Below are positions 1 to 6,686 of a stretch of DNA of 8,417 bases, piece after piece (positions within the stretch are counted from its first letter, which is position 1; the number at the start of each line of letters is the position of its first letter). Below the pieces are notes generated by a model. That model was not told the origin of the DNA and did not search any database. It saw only the letters and a program-made list of their open reading frames with translations. The DNA comes from Paracoccaceae bacterium. Lineage in GTDB: Bacteria > Pseudomonadota > Alphaproteobacteria > Rhodobacterales > Rhodobacteraceae. The DNA is taken from the NCBI GenBank assembly GCA_023254015.1, contig JALQYS010000415.1, positions 1 to 8,417 of the forward strand, in the 5' to 3' direction. The position numbers and the translations under genes were made by a program.

Positions 1-38
1 CTCGCCATTCGCCACAAGTGGATGCTCAAACTGGAATG

Positions 39-56
39 ATGCCCCTACTGGGGCAT
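39..56. repeat. perfect 7-bp hairpin directly after the integrase stop
   Basis: ATGCCCC (39-45) pairs with GGGGCAT (50-56) around the loop TACT. It begins immediately beyond the integrase stop codon (57-59, minus strand). No T-run follows on the minus strand, so an intrinsic terminator is not well supported. The hairpin marks the point where similarity to integrases ends, and it could belong to the end of an inserted mobile element. The function is not established. Confidence 0.5.
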
Positions 57-530
57 TCACACGTCAACCTTTTGATATTCATGAATAAGTTTGTCGCCAG
101 ATACGGTGATGAAATGCTGCACATCTCGCTCAACGCCACGATGGAAGGTCTTGGTGCGATCACGCCCCTTGAGACGCAGGTAGGTTTCAACTGCCTTGGT
201 CATCTTGGGGGCAACCGGTGCCTTCACCTGTTTCGCATCGTGTTTGGCAGCGGTGGTGACAGCAGGTTGGACCGGCGTGTTCGCGGCGGGATGAATGCCC
301 AGATGGCCACCCAGATCGGGATCGGTCGCGAGTCGTAGAGTGAACCAGTGATCGTCAAGCTTGGCGATGAGCTTCTTGACCCTGTTCGCCGCCACGATGG
401 GGTCCCGTGTTTTCAGGGAAAAGATGATCTTCCGCTTCGTGCAGGCCCCATGAACGGCCCGTGGAACGCGGCGTGCGAAGTAAAAAACGCCATTTCGCGT
501 GTAAGTATGGGGGACAGTCTTGTGCAACAC
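57..530 (-). pseudogene. truncated site-specific tyrosine recombinase (DUF6538-type integrase), N-terminal part only
   Basis: A full-length protein of this family would integrate and excise a genomic island by strand exchange at a tRNA attachment site. Only 157 residues remain, against my recollection of roughly 400-500 for the family. Residues about 6-60 match the N-terminal DUF6538 segment typical of Rhodobacterales integrases (YTRNGVFYFARRVPR, SLKTRDPIVAANRVKKLIA, LDDHWF). Residues about 108-157 begin the SAM-like core-binding domain (AVETYLRLKG, then VSGDKLIHEY), and a stop follows just after the start of that domain. The catalytic domain with its R-H-R-Y residues is missing, so the product should not recombine DNA. 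The start is GTG at 530, with GGAG six bases upstream; TTG directly after it is an alternative. The gene points away from the adjacent tRNA-Asn 3' end, as expected for a tRNA-targeting integrase. Its base composition is less GC-rich than the rest of the window. The rest of the gene is not in the other two frames down to the window edge. Confidence 0.8.
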
Positions 531-593
531 CTTGTGCTCCAGCCGCTGGTGGCAGGAGATTTCGGTTGTTTATCCAAACCTTAGAGGAAGATT

Positions 594-620
594 TGGCTCC
601 GGCGGTAGGGATCGAACCTA
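594..620. other. candidate att site at the tRNA-Asn 3' end
   Basis: Integrases of this type commonly use the T arm and 3' end of a tRNA gene as the attachment site and rebuild the tRNA on insertion. Here an integrase remnant starts 64 bases beyond the tRNA 3' end, and the base composition drops on that side. The crossover would lie within about this interval. The partner repeat at the far end of the island is outside the window, so the exact boundaries cannot be set. Confidence 0.35.
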
Positions 621-668
621 CGACCAATTGATTAACAGTCAACTGCTCTACCGCTGAGCTACGCCGGA
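594..668 (-). tRNA. tRNA-Asn (anticodon GTT)
   Basis: This tRNA carries asparagine to AAC and AAU codons. The cloverleaf can be read by eye on the minus strand. The acceptor stem is TCCGGCG (668-662) with CGCCGGA (604-598). The D stem is GCTC/GAGC. The anticodon stem is GTTGA/TCAAT, with loop CTGTTAA and anticodon GTT at 636-634. The T stem is GTAGG/CCTAC, with loop TTCGATC. The discriminator base is G (597) and the CCA end is encoded (596-594). All stems pair, with a single G-U at the base of the anticodon stem, so the gene looks functional. It sits between the hydrolase gene and the truncated integrase, all on the minus strand, and has its own promoter. Confidence 0.97.
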
Positions 669-678
669 ACACAGGGGC

Positions 679-707
679 CGTATAGCAATGGGGTTTGGTG
701 GCGGCAA
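679..707 (-). promoter_or_regulatory. likely promoter of tRNA-Asn
   Basis: On the minus strand, TTGCCG (707-702) and TATACG (684-679) are separated by exactly 17 bases. Each matches its sigma-70 consensus hexamer at four of six positions. The -10 lies about ten bases before the first base of the mature tRNA at 668, giving a short 5' leader. No transcription data are available. Confidence 0.5.
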
Positions 708-748
708 GGGGGATTGCGCGGGAAAATGACAAAATCTTTTCCGGGCGG

Positions 749-1612
749 TCAGGGCGGCGAAAATCGGGTGGTGGCGGCGATCTCGCCTTCCGGGATTGCA
801 AGGTTTCTTTCCGACAGATCAATGAGATGGGCCAGAACATTGCGGCTTGCGGCGGGCAGGAGCGCGGGGGGAGTGTCGTGATAGATGCGCGCGGCCAGTT
901 CGGCTGCGGTGGCGGGGGCTTGTGCCAGTGCCGCGCGGACCTGCGCTTCGCGGGTGCGGCGGTGCCTGGCCAGTTCGGCCAGTCGGCGGCCCGGCTCCGG
1001 CACGGCATCGCCATGTCCGGGCAACATCTGCGCCCATGTGCGGGTGGCGAGCCTGTCAAGCGAGGCCATGTAGGCCCCCATGTCGCCGTCGGGCGGCGAG
1101 ACCAGGGACGAGGCCCAGCCCATGGCGTGATCGCCCGAAAACAGCCATCCCTCGCAGGCGAAGGCCAAGTGGCCGCCCATGTGGCCGGGGGTATGCAGCA
1201 CTTCGACGGAGAGGTTGCCGAGGCTGAGGACATCGCCATCTGCCAGAAGGTGGTCGGGCGCAAAGGCGGTGTCCACGCCTTCGCCGCCGCCCTTCAGCCC
1301 TTCGGCGGCCAGCCGGTGCATCAGGGCCGACCGCCCGTCGCCGGCCCGGCCAAAGGCATGCACCGGAGCGCCCGTCGCCGCCGCAAGCCGGGGCACCAGC
1401 GCCGTGTGGTCCAGATGGGCATGGGTGACGAGGATGGCTGCAACCTCTTCGCCGGGGGCAAGCTGTCCCAGAATCGCCGCCAGATGCCCCTGATCGTCGG
1501 GGCCCGGATCGATCACCGCCACCTGACCGCGGCCTAGAATCCAGCTGTTGGTGCCGCTTCCGGTCATGGGCGAGGGGTTTGCGGCCCTGACATGTCTGAC
1601 AAGTCCCTTCAT
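749..1612 (-). CDS. metallo-beta-lactamase-fold hydrolase, LACTB2-like
   Basis: This is a cytoplasmic zinc-dependent hydrolase of 287 residues. The metal site is complete: HAHLDH at 64-69, H144 in TPGH, D161 in FSGD and H200 in LPGH. The N-terminal NPSPMTGSGTN segment (12-22) and IDPGP (34-38) are typical of the group that includes human LACTB2, an endoribonuclease. Residues about 218-275 form the beta-lactamase-associated winged-helix domain found at the C terminus of that group. Family members act on RNA, thioesters or other esters, and the substrate here cannot be read from sequence. The open frame continues upstream to 2080, but that part is low-complexity antisense to the kinase gene. 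The ATG at 1612 is chosen because it places the conserved N-terminal strand correctly and has AAAGGG upstream. There is no signal peptide. It is divergent from the kinase, with only 45 bases between the chosen starts. Confidence 0.88.
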   Translation of the reverse strand: MKGLVRHVRAANPSPMTGSGTNSWILGRGQVAVIDPGPDDQGHLAAILGQLAPGEEVAAILVTHAHLDHTALVPRLAAATGAPVHAFGRAGDGRSALMHRLAAEGLKGGGEGVDTAFAPDHLLADGDVLSLGNLSVEVLHTPGHMGGHLAFACEGWLFSGDHAMGWASSLVSPPDGDMGAYMASLDRLATRTWAQMLPGHGDAVPEPGRRLAELARHRRTREAQVRAALAQAPATAAELAARIYHDTPPALLPAASRNVLAHLIDLSERNLAIPEGEIAATTRFSPP

Positions 1613-1657
1613 GCCCGGCCCTTTCGCTTTGTGTCCGCAGCCGGTAGTCTGACCGCC

Positions 1658-2980
1658 ATGCGCCTGCGGCTCAAGTCCCTTCTGCCCCGCGGCCTTTTTG
1701 GCCGTGCCGCCCTGATCCTTGTGGTTCCGGTGGTGACGATTCAGTTGATCGTGTCGGTGGTCTTCATCCAGCGGCATTTCGAAGGGGTGACGCGGCAGAT
1801 GACGACCTCGATCCAGATCGAGATCAGCCATCTTCTGGGGCTGGTGAATGCCGCCCCCGACATCGCGGTGGCCCGGGCGCGGGCGGCCGATCTGGGCCGG
1901 GCGCTGGAGCTGCAGACAGACCTGCCGAACGGCAACGCGCCGCCGGCGGACATCCGGGAGTTCATCGACTGGTCGGGGCGGGAGGTGATTCTGACGCTGC
2001 GGGCGCGGATCCCCGAACTGCTGACGGTGGATCTCTTGTCGGACAACAACGAGGTGCGGGCCTGGTTTCAGACCCGCCACGGGCCGATGCTGGTGGTGGT
2101 TGATCGGCGGCGGCTATCGGCCTCCAATCCGCATCAGCTTCTGGTGCTGATGGTCCTTGCCTCGGTGCTGATGACGGGGGTGGCCTATGTCTTTCTGCGC
2201 AACCAGTTGACCCCGATTGCCCGGCTTGCCCGGGCGGCCGAGGCTTTTGGCAAGGGCGAGATCGTGCCCTTCCGTCCCCGCGGCGCGACCGAGGTTCGGG
2301 CCGCGGGGCAGGCCTTTCTGGACATGCGACTGCGGATCGAGCGGCAGATCGAGGCGCGGACGCAGATGCTGTCGGGCGTCAGCCATGACTTGCGCACGCC
2401 GCTCACACGGTTGAAGCTGGGTCTGTCCTTCCTGCCCGAGGATGAGGAGACCGAGGCGCTGCAGCGCGATGTGGCGCAGATGGAGCGGATGGTGGACGAG
2501 TTCCTGTCCTTTGCCCGGGGCGATGCGATGGAGGCGGCTGAAGAGGTCGATCCGGCGGCGCTTCTGGCGGCGGTGGTGTCCGATGCCGCGCGGGCGGGTC
2601 AGGCGGTGACGCTGGGCACGGTCGATTGGCCGGGGGGGAGCATGCGTCTGCGGCCGCAGGCGGTGCGGCGGGCGCTGGAGAACCTTCTGGGCAATGCCGC
2701 GCGCCATGGCAGCCGCGCTGTCGTCAGCCTGACGGCCAGCGACCGGCAGGTGCGTCTGGTGGTCGAGGATGACGGGCCGGGCATTCCCGAAGCCGCGCGT
2801 GAGGCGGCGATGGAACCCTTTCGTCGGCTTGACGCGGCGCGCGATCCCAATCGCGGCGGCGGGGTCGGCCTTGGCCTGTCAATCGCGGCGGATGTGGCGC
2901 GCAGCCACGGCGGTGCCCTGCGTCTGGGCGACAGCGAGGCGCTGGGCGGGCTCAGGGCAGAGCTGACGCTGGCTCGCTAG
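1658..2980 (+). CDS. HAMP-domain sensor histidine kinase, EnvZ-like, without an adjacent response regulator
   Basis: This is an inner-membrane two-component sensor of 440 residues. Membrane helix 1 is at about 17-37 and helix 2 at about 160-180, enclosing a periplasmic sensor region of about 120 residues. A HAMP linker follows at about 181-232. The dimerisation/phosphoacceptor helix has H243 in SGVSHDLRTP. The ATP-binding domain has an N box (N342, N346), a G1 box (D371, G373, G375), F388 and a G2 box (GVGLGLS, 402-408), so all catalytic motifs are intact. The layout and TM1 sequence resemble the EnvZ-like kinases of Rhodobacterales. The signal is not deducible. The frame is open from ATG 1592 and also has GTG at 1631. 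ATG 1658 is preferred because related kinases start shortly before the first membrane helix and because 1592 would overlap the divergent hydrolase gene; neither start has a strong ribosome-binding site. No response-regulator gene lies on either side, so the partner must be encoded elsewhere. Confidence 0.85.
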   Translation: MRLRLKSLLPRGLFGRAALILVVPVVTIQLIVSVVFIQRHFEGVTRQMTTSIQIEISHLLGLVNAAPDIAVARARAADLGRALELQTDLPNGNAPPADIREFIDWSGREVILTLRARIPELLTVDLLSDNNEVRAWFQTRHGPMLVVVDRRRLSASNPHQLLVLMVLASVLMTGVAYVFLRNQLTPIARLARAAEAFGKGEIVPFRPRGATEVRAAGQAFLDMRLRIERQIEARTQMLSGVSHDLRTPLTRLKLGLSFLPEDEETEALQRDVAQMERMVDEFLSFARGDAMEAAEEVDPAALLAAVVSDAARAGQAVTLGTVDWPGGSMRLRPQAVRRALENLLGNAARHGSRAVVSLTASDRQVRLVVEDDGPGIPEAAREAAMEPFRRLDAARDPNRGGGVGLGLSIAADVARSHGGALRLGDSEALGGLRAELTLAR

Positions 2981-2985
2981 ATCCG

Positions 2986-3054
2986 CCTCGTCGTGACCTT
3001 CGGTCCTCCTCGGGGGGGCAGTGCCCCGACGAGCGGTCGCAGACCGACGAGGAG
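2986..3054 (+). repeat. structured intergenic repeat, copy A (cloverleaf-like)
   Basis: This 69-base element fills most of the gap between the convergent kinase and ynjD genes. The ends CCTCGT (2986-2991) and ACGAGG (3047-3052) pair. Inside are three hairpins in order: GACC/GGTC (2995-3005, loop TTC), GGGGC/GCCCC (3015-3027, loop AGT) and CGGTC/GACCG (3034-3046, loop GCA). Drawn together they form a cloverleaf. A related copy lies at 7319-7386. It could act as a transcription terminator for the kinase or for both convergent genes, although no T-run follows. It is not a tRNA: there is no T-loop or anticodon arm. Confidence 0.75.
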
Positions 3055-3057
3055 GGA

Positions 3058-3684
3058 TCAGGGCCGGTCGCCCAAGGGGGTGACGACCCGGCCACGGGCA
3101 TCTTCGGGGTCGTGGGTGACCAGAATCACCGGCAGTGTCCGGGCCATGTCAAAGACCATCTCGCGGATCTCTGCGCGCAAGCCCTGATCCAGGCGCGAGA
3201 AGGGTTCATCCAGCAAGAGCGCCTCGGGTTCGGCCAGAAGCGTCCGCGCGAGCGCGACGCGCGCCCTTTGCCCGCCAGACAGGGTTGCGGGATCGCGCGG
3301 GCCAAAGCCGGCAAGACCGATCCGGTCCAGCATCGCCCCGATTCGGGCAAGGCGGTTGGCCCTTGTGCCTCCGGGGCGCAGACCAAAGCCCAGGTTCTGG
3401 GCCACCGACAGGTGCGGAAACAGCACATCATCCTGAAACATGAGGCCAATCCGGCGGTCTTGCGTTGGCAGGGCGGTGACGTCGCGGCCATTCAGCAGGA
3501 GGCAGCCTGACAGGTGAAATCCGGGGGGCAGGGCGCCGATCAGGGCGGCCAGCAGCGTGGACTTGCCGCTGCCCGAGGGGCCCATGACCGTCAGCACCTC
3601 GCCCGGCGCCACATGGGCCGAAAGCCGCACCAGCGGTTTGCCCGCAAGGTCGATGGCCAGCCTGTCGAGTGTCAGCCCGCTCAT
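3058..3684 (-). CDS. ynjD: ABC importer ATPase, YnjD-like
   Basis: This cytoplasmic ATPase subunit (208 residues; E. coli YnjD is of similar size) would drive the permease encoded just upstream. All motifs are present and in order: Walker A GPSGSGKST (35-43), Q-loop Q84, signature LSGGQ (135-139), Walker B LLLDEP (156-161) and H-loop H191. There is no extra C-terminal regulatory domain, which sets it apart from the longer PotA/FbpC-type ATPases. The start at 3684 overlaps the permease stop by four bases (ATGA), so translation is probably coupled. Automatic annotation may call this ThiQ because the ATPases are similar. The companion proteins match YnjB and YnjC rather than the thiamine system ThiB/ThiP, so YnjD is preferred. 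The gene ends against intergenic repeat copy A. Confidence 0.88.
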   Translation of the reverse strand: MSGLTLDRLAIDLAGKPLVRLSAHVAPGEVLTVMGPSGSGKSTLLAALIGALPPGFHLSGCLLLNGRDVTALPTQDRRIGLMFQDDVLFPHLSVAQNLGFGLRPGGTRANRLARIGAMLDRIGLAGFGPRDPATLSGGQRARVALARTLLAEPEALLLDEPFSRLDQGLRAEIREMVFDMARTLPVILVTHDPEDARGRVVTPLGDRP

Positions 3685-5357
3685 CCGGCCTCCTGTCTGG
3701 CCAGCATGGCACGGCGGTTGGCATAGACCAGACGCGGCAGGGCCAGCGCAAGGGCAAAGGCCATCGCGGGAAGGACCATCTGCAGAAGGGCGGTCGCGCC
3801 GATCAGCCGACGGTTGCCCCCCGAGGCCAGGGCCAGGGCCTCGGTCGTCAGCGTCTCGACCCGCCCGCCCCCCAGCATCAGCGAGGGCAGGTATTGCCCG
3901 ACCGACACCGCCACGCCCACGGCAAGCGCGGTCAGCACCGGGGCCAGCAGCATCGGCAGGCGCAGGGTCCAGAAGATCCGGGCGGGCGAGGTGCCAAGGC
4001 TGGCGGCGGCAAGGCCGATGCGGCTGTCCCAACCCCGATAGGCCGGGGCCAGCGACAGCCAGACATAGGGCAGCACGAACAGCAGATGCGCCACCGCCAC
4101 GATTGCCGCGTTGCCCTTGGCGCCCAGCAGGGTCAGCGCCAGCACCTGCAGTCCCGGCAGAAAGGCGATCTGCGGCAGGATCAGGGGCAGGTAGATCAGC
4201 GGCTCGATCCGCAGGGGCCTGGCGCGGCGGGCCTCGGCCTCCAGCACGGCCAAGGTCAGGCCAAGGGCGGCAAGGCTGGCGGCGCAGGCGATGGCAAGGG
4301 TCGTGAGGCTGGTCGCCGCCAGATCGGGGGCGGCCTTGGCCCATGTTTTCAAGGTCAGGCTGTCAGGCAGGGCGTCGGGAAACTGCCACAGCCCCGCGAA
4401 CGACCACAGCGCCAGCCCCGCCAGCCCCGCGAAAAGACCAAAAGCGATGGCGCCGCCCAGGGCCTTTGTCAGGGCGGCAAGCGCAGGGTCAAGCGTCCGT
4501 CCGCGCATCCCCCGCAGGGCAAGCGCGGGCAGGGCCGGGGCCAACCCGCGCTCGGCCAGACACCACAGCGCGATGGCCGCCGCGACCAGCGCCAGCTGCA
4601 GCAGGGCCGCGGCGGCGGCCGTCGGCAGGTGGGCAAGGCCGGGGTCGGTCATCCAGTCGGTGATCTGCACCGCCAGCGTCGGCGGCAGCGAGGGGCCAAG
4701 GATGGCCGCCATGTCGACATTGGTCATGCCATAGGCCAGCACGGCAAAGACCGGCAGGCGCAGCGCGCGGTAGAGCGCGGGCAGCGTGGTCAGCGCAAAG
4801 CCCATGGCGCGGCCGTAGCCCAGGCTTGCGGCGATCCGGGCGCGACGGGGGGCGTCGGCCTGGGGCAGGGCGGCAAGAGCCATCAGCAGCAGGAAGGGCA
4901 CCTCCTTGGCGATCAGGCCTGCCGTCAGGGCAAGGCCAAGGGGATCGTTCAGGATCAGCAGATCGGGCGGCTGGCTCCAGCCCGTGGCCCAGGGGGACAG
5001 GGCCCGCGCGACCCAGCCCGAAGGCGCGATCAGAAAGGCCAGCCCCAGCGCCGCCGCGGCATGGGGCAGCGCCAGAAGTGGCGACAGCACCCGGCGCAGC
5101 AGGGCAAACCCCGCCGTGCCCTGCAGGCAACCGATCAGCAACAGCGTCACAGCCAGCGCGACAAGGGTCGAGACAAGCCCCGTGCCCAGCGACAGCGCCA
5201 CGGCGCCCGGCAGGCCCGGCCAGTCCGCCAGCGCAGCAAAGCCCTGCCCGCGCAGCGCCGGCGCGATCGTGCCCGCCAGCCCGGCCGCGATGGGCAGGGT
5301 CAACCCCAGCCCCAGCGCCCAGGGCGACAGCGTCACAAGGCGGGCGGCCGGGGACAT
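3681..5357 (-). CDS. ynjC: ABC importer permease with two fused transmembrane halves, YnjC-like
   Basis: This inner-membrane permease has 558 residues. It is a tandem fusion of two ABC permease domains, so one polypeptide can form the whole membrane channel. Hydrophobic helices run through both halves. Each half carries an EAA-type loop that would dock on the ATPase: AASLGYGRAMGFALTTLP at 177-193 and AASLGTSPARIFWTLRLP at 451-468. E. coli YnjC is also a fused permease of about 510 residues. The frame is open beyond the chosen start, up to 5498, but that part is antisense-type sequence within ynjB. The ATG at 5357 lies ten bases after the ynjB stop, giving tight operon spacing. The substrate is unknown. 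Confidence 0.87.
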   Translation of the reverse strand: MSPAARLVTLSPWALGLGLTLPIAAGLAGTIAPALRGQGFAALADWPGLPGAVALSLGTGLVSTLVALAVTLLLIGCLQGTAGFALLRRVLSPLLALPHAAAALGLAFLIAPSGWVARALSPWATGWSQPPDLLILNDPLGLALTAGLIAKEVPFLLLMALAALPQADAPRRARIAASLGYGRAMGFALTTLPALYRALRLPVFAVLAYGMTNVDMAAILGPSLPPTLAVQITDWMTDPGLAHLPTAAAAALLQLALVAAAIALWCLAERGLAPALPALALRGMRGRTLDPALAALTKALGGAIAFGLFAGLAGLALWSFAGLWQFPDALPDSLTLKTWAKAAPDLAATSLTTLAIACAASLAALGLTLAVLEAEARRARPLRIEPLIYLPLILPQIAFLPGLQVLALTLLGAKGNAAIVAVAHLLFVLPYVWLSLAPAYRGWDSRIGLAAASLGTSPARIFWTLRLPMLLAPVLTALAVGVAVSVGQYLPSLMLGGGRVETLTTEALALASGGNRRLIGATALLQMVLPAMAFALALALPRLVYANRRAMLARQEAG

Positions 5358-5367
5358 GGGCCGCCGA

Positions 5368-6597
5368 TCACGGCGCAACGCCGTACCGCTTGGCCCAATC
5401 CGCGCCGATGCGGACCATCCAGCTGGCATGCGGCTCCAGCAGGACCGGGCCCAGATCGGCGGGCGACAGGGTGGCCACGCCCAGCTCCAGCGCGTCAAAG
5501 CGGGCGCGATCCTCGGGCGTCAGCGCGGCAAGGTTCAGGACGGTCTGAAAGCCCAGCGTCGCGGGGTCTTGGGCGGCGGCCTGAATGGCGGGATCCAGGA
5601 TCAGGTTGGCGATCACCTGCGCGCCCGCCTGATGGGCGGCGTTGAAGGGGATGGCGACAAAGCTGGCATTGCCGATGGTTCCGCCCTCCAGCACAAAGCT
5701 GCGGACGGTGTCCGGCAGGTTGCCAGCGGCAATCTCGGCGCTGGCGCGACCGGGATTGAAGGCAAAGGAGATGCCGATTTCGCCATCGGCGAAAAGCTGG
5801 CCAAGCGCGGGTTCGTTTTCGGGGAAGGCCTTGGCCTCGCGCCACAGGAGGGGGTGGATCTCGTCCAGAAAGGCCCAGAGGGGGGCGACGGCAGCCTCAT
5901 AGCCCGCGTCATCGGCCGGGGCCTGCAGGGCAGAGGGGTCTGCCATGACACCGTAAAGCACCTGTTTCAGGAAGGTCACGCCCAGATAATCCGGCGGCTG
6001 GGGATAGGTGAAGCGGCCGGGGTTGGCCTTGATCCAGTCCTTCAGCGCGGCCAGCGTCCGAGGCGGTGCGGCCAACAGGGCGCTGTCATATTCAAAGACG
6101 AACTGCGCCATGGCCCAGGGGGATTCGTAGCCCTCGGTCGGCAGGGTGAAATCGGTCACCGTGGCGGGCTTGCCTGCGGTGTCGACAAGGGGCCAGTTCG
6201 GCAGGGCCTCGGCAAAGGGGCCGAAGAGCAGACCCTGCGCCTTCATCGCCGCGAAATTCTCGCCGTTGATCCAGATCAGGTCTACCGCCCCGCCCGAGGT
6301 CTGGCCCGCGTCGCGTTCGGCCAGCACGCGGGCCACGGCATCGGCGGTCGAGGCAAGCTTCACATGTTCCAGCGTCACGCCATGCCGCTCTTGCGCCTGC
6401 GCGCCGATGAAGGCGATGAAATCATTTATCTTCGTATCCCCGCCCCAGGCGTGCCAATAGACGGTCTGGCCCCGCGCCGCGGCCAGAACCGCATCCCAGT
6501 CGGCGGCAAGGGCAAGGCGCGGGCTGATCGCCATCAGCGCGATCGAGGACAGAGCCGTCTTGCCAAAGGCGCGGCGGTTCATCGAGGGAATTGTCAT
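5368..6597 (-). CDS. ynjB: ABC importer substrate-binding protein with Tat-type signal, YnjB-like
   Basis: This periplasmic solute-binding protein (409 residues) is the first gene of the ynjBCD operon. Two blocks strongly recall E. coli YnjB: TVYWHAWGGDTKIND (45-59) and DLIWINGENFAAMK (106-119), as does VTLEHVKLASTADAVARVLAE between them. The N terminus is NRRAFGKTAL followed by a hydrophobic stretch and LALA-AD, with likely cleavage near residue 31. The paired arginines (R8, R9), F11 and K13 fit a twin-arginine signal, meaning export in the folded state. The start at 6597 is preferred over the ATG at 6582 because AGG stands eight bases upstream of it and the later ATG has none. There is no lipobox cysteine. 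The ligand is not deducible; annotation as a thiamine-binding protein would not be supported. Confidence 0.88.
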   Translation of the reverse strand: MTIPSMNRRAFGKTALSSIALMAISPRLALAADWDAVLAAARGQTVYWHAWGGDTKINDFIAFIGAQAQERHGVTLEHVKLASTADAVARVLAERDAGQTSGGAVDLIWINGENFAAMKAQGLLFGPFAEALPNWPLVDTAGKPATVTDFTLPTEGYESPWAMAQFVFEYDSALLAAPPRTLAALKDWIKANPGRFTYPQPPDYLGVTFLKQVLYGVMADPSALQAPADDAGYEAAVAPLWAFLDEIHPLLWREAKAFPENEPALGQLFADGEIGISFAFNPGRASAEIAAGNLPDTVRSFVLEGGTIGNASFVAIPFNAAHQAGAQVIANLILDPAIQAAAQDPATLGFQTVLNLAALTPEDRARFDALELGVATLSPADLGPVLLEPHASWMVRIGADWAKRYGVAP

Positions 6598-6627
6598 GCG
6601 AAAACCTGTCAGGATTGTTACCCCGCA

Positions 6628-6657
6628 GGGATAGGCGGCGGCGGGCTATGCTGGCAA
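6628..6657 (-). promoter_or_regulatory. weak candidate promoter for ynjBCD
   Basis: On the minus strand, TTGCCA (6657-6652), a five-of-six match to the -35 consensus, is followed after 18 bases by TATCCC (6633-6628), a poor -10. It lies in the 89-base divergent gap between ynjB and ynjF. That gap is too short for, and shows no sign of, a TPP riboswitch or another recognisable leader. No convincing promoter for ynjF was seen there. Confidence 0.25.
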
Positions 6658-6686
6658 GAAGGCAAACACAAACGTGAGGGGTGGGG

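Noticed and set aside
355..1263. 302-residue minus-strand open frame across the tRNA and hydrolase
   Set aside because: It reads through the tRNA gene in another frame of the hydrolase and gives no family match.
1613..2080. Upstream in-frame extension of the hydrolase
   Set aside because: The extra 156 residues are H/R/Q-rich, antisense to the kinase and unlike the family. The conserved N terminus fits the start at 1612.
2986..3054. tRNA or tmRNA fragment
   Set aside because: The cloverleaf shape lacks the GTTCRA T-loop, an anticodon arm and a CCA end, and the arm sizes do not fit.
3669..5645. 658-residue plus-strand open frame opposite ynjC and ynjD
   Set aside because: Low-complexity product dominated by Q, G, R and P, opposite two genes with clear ABC motifs. 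It is a typical antisense shadow in GC-rich DNA.
6598..6686. TPP riboswitch or thiamine-transport identity for the ABC operon
   Set aside because: The 89-base gap shows no THI-element pattern, and YnjB-type motifs outweigh the general resemblance of the ATPase to ThiQ.
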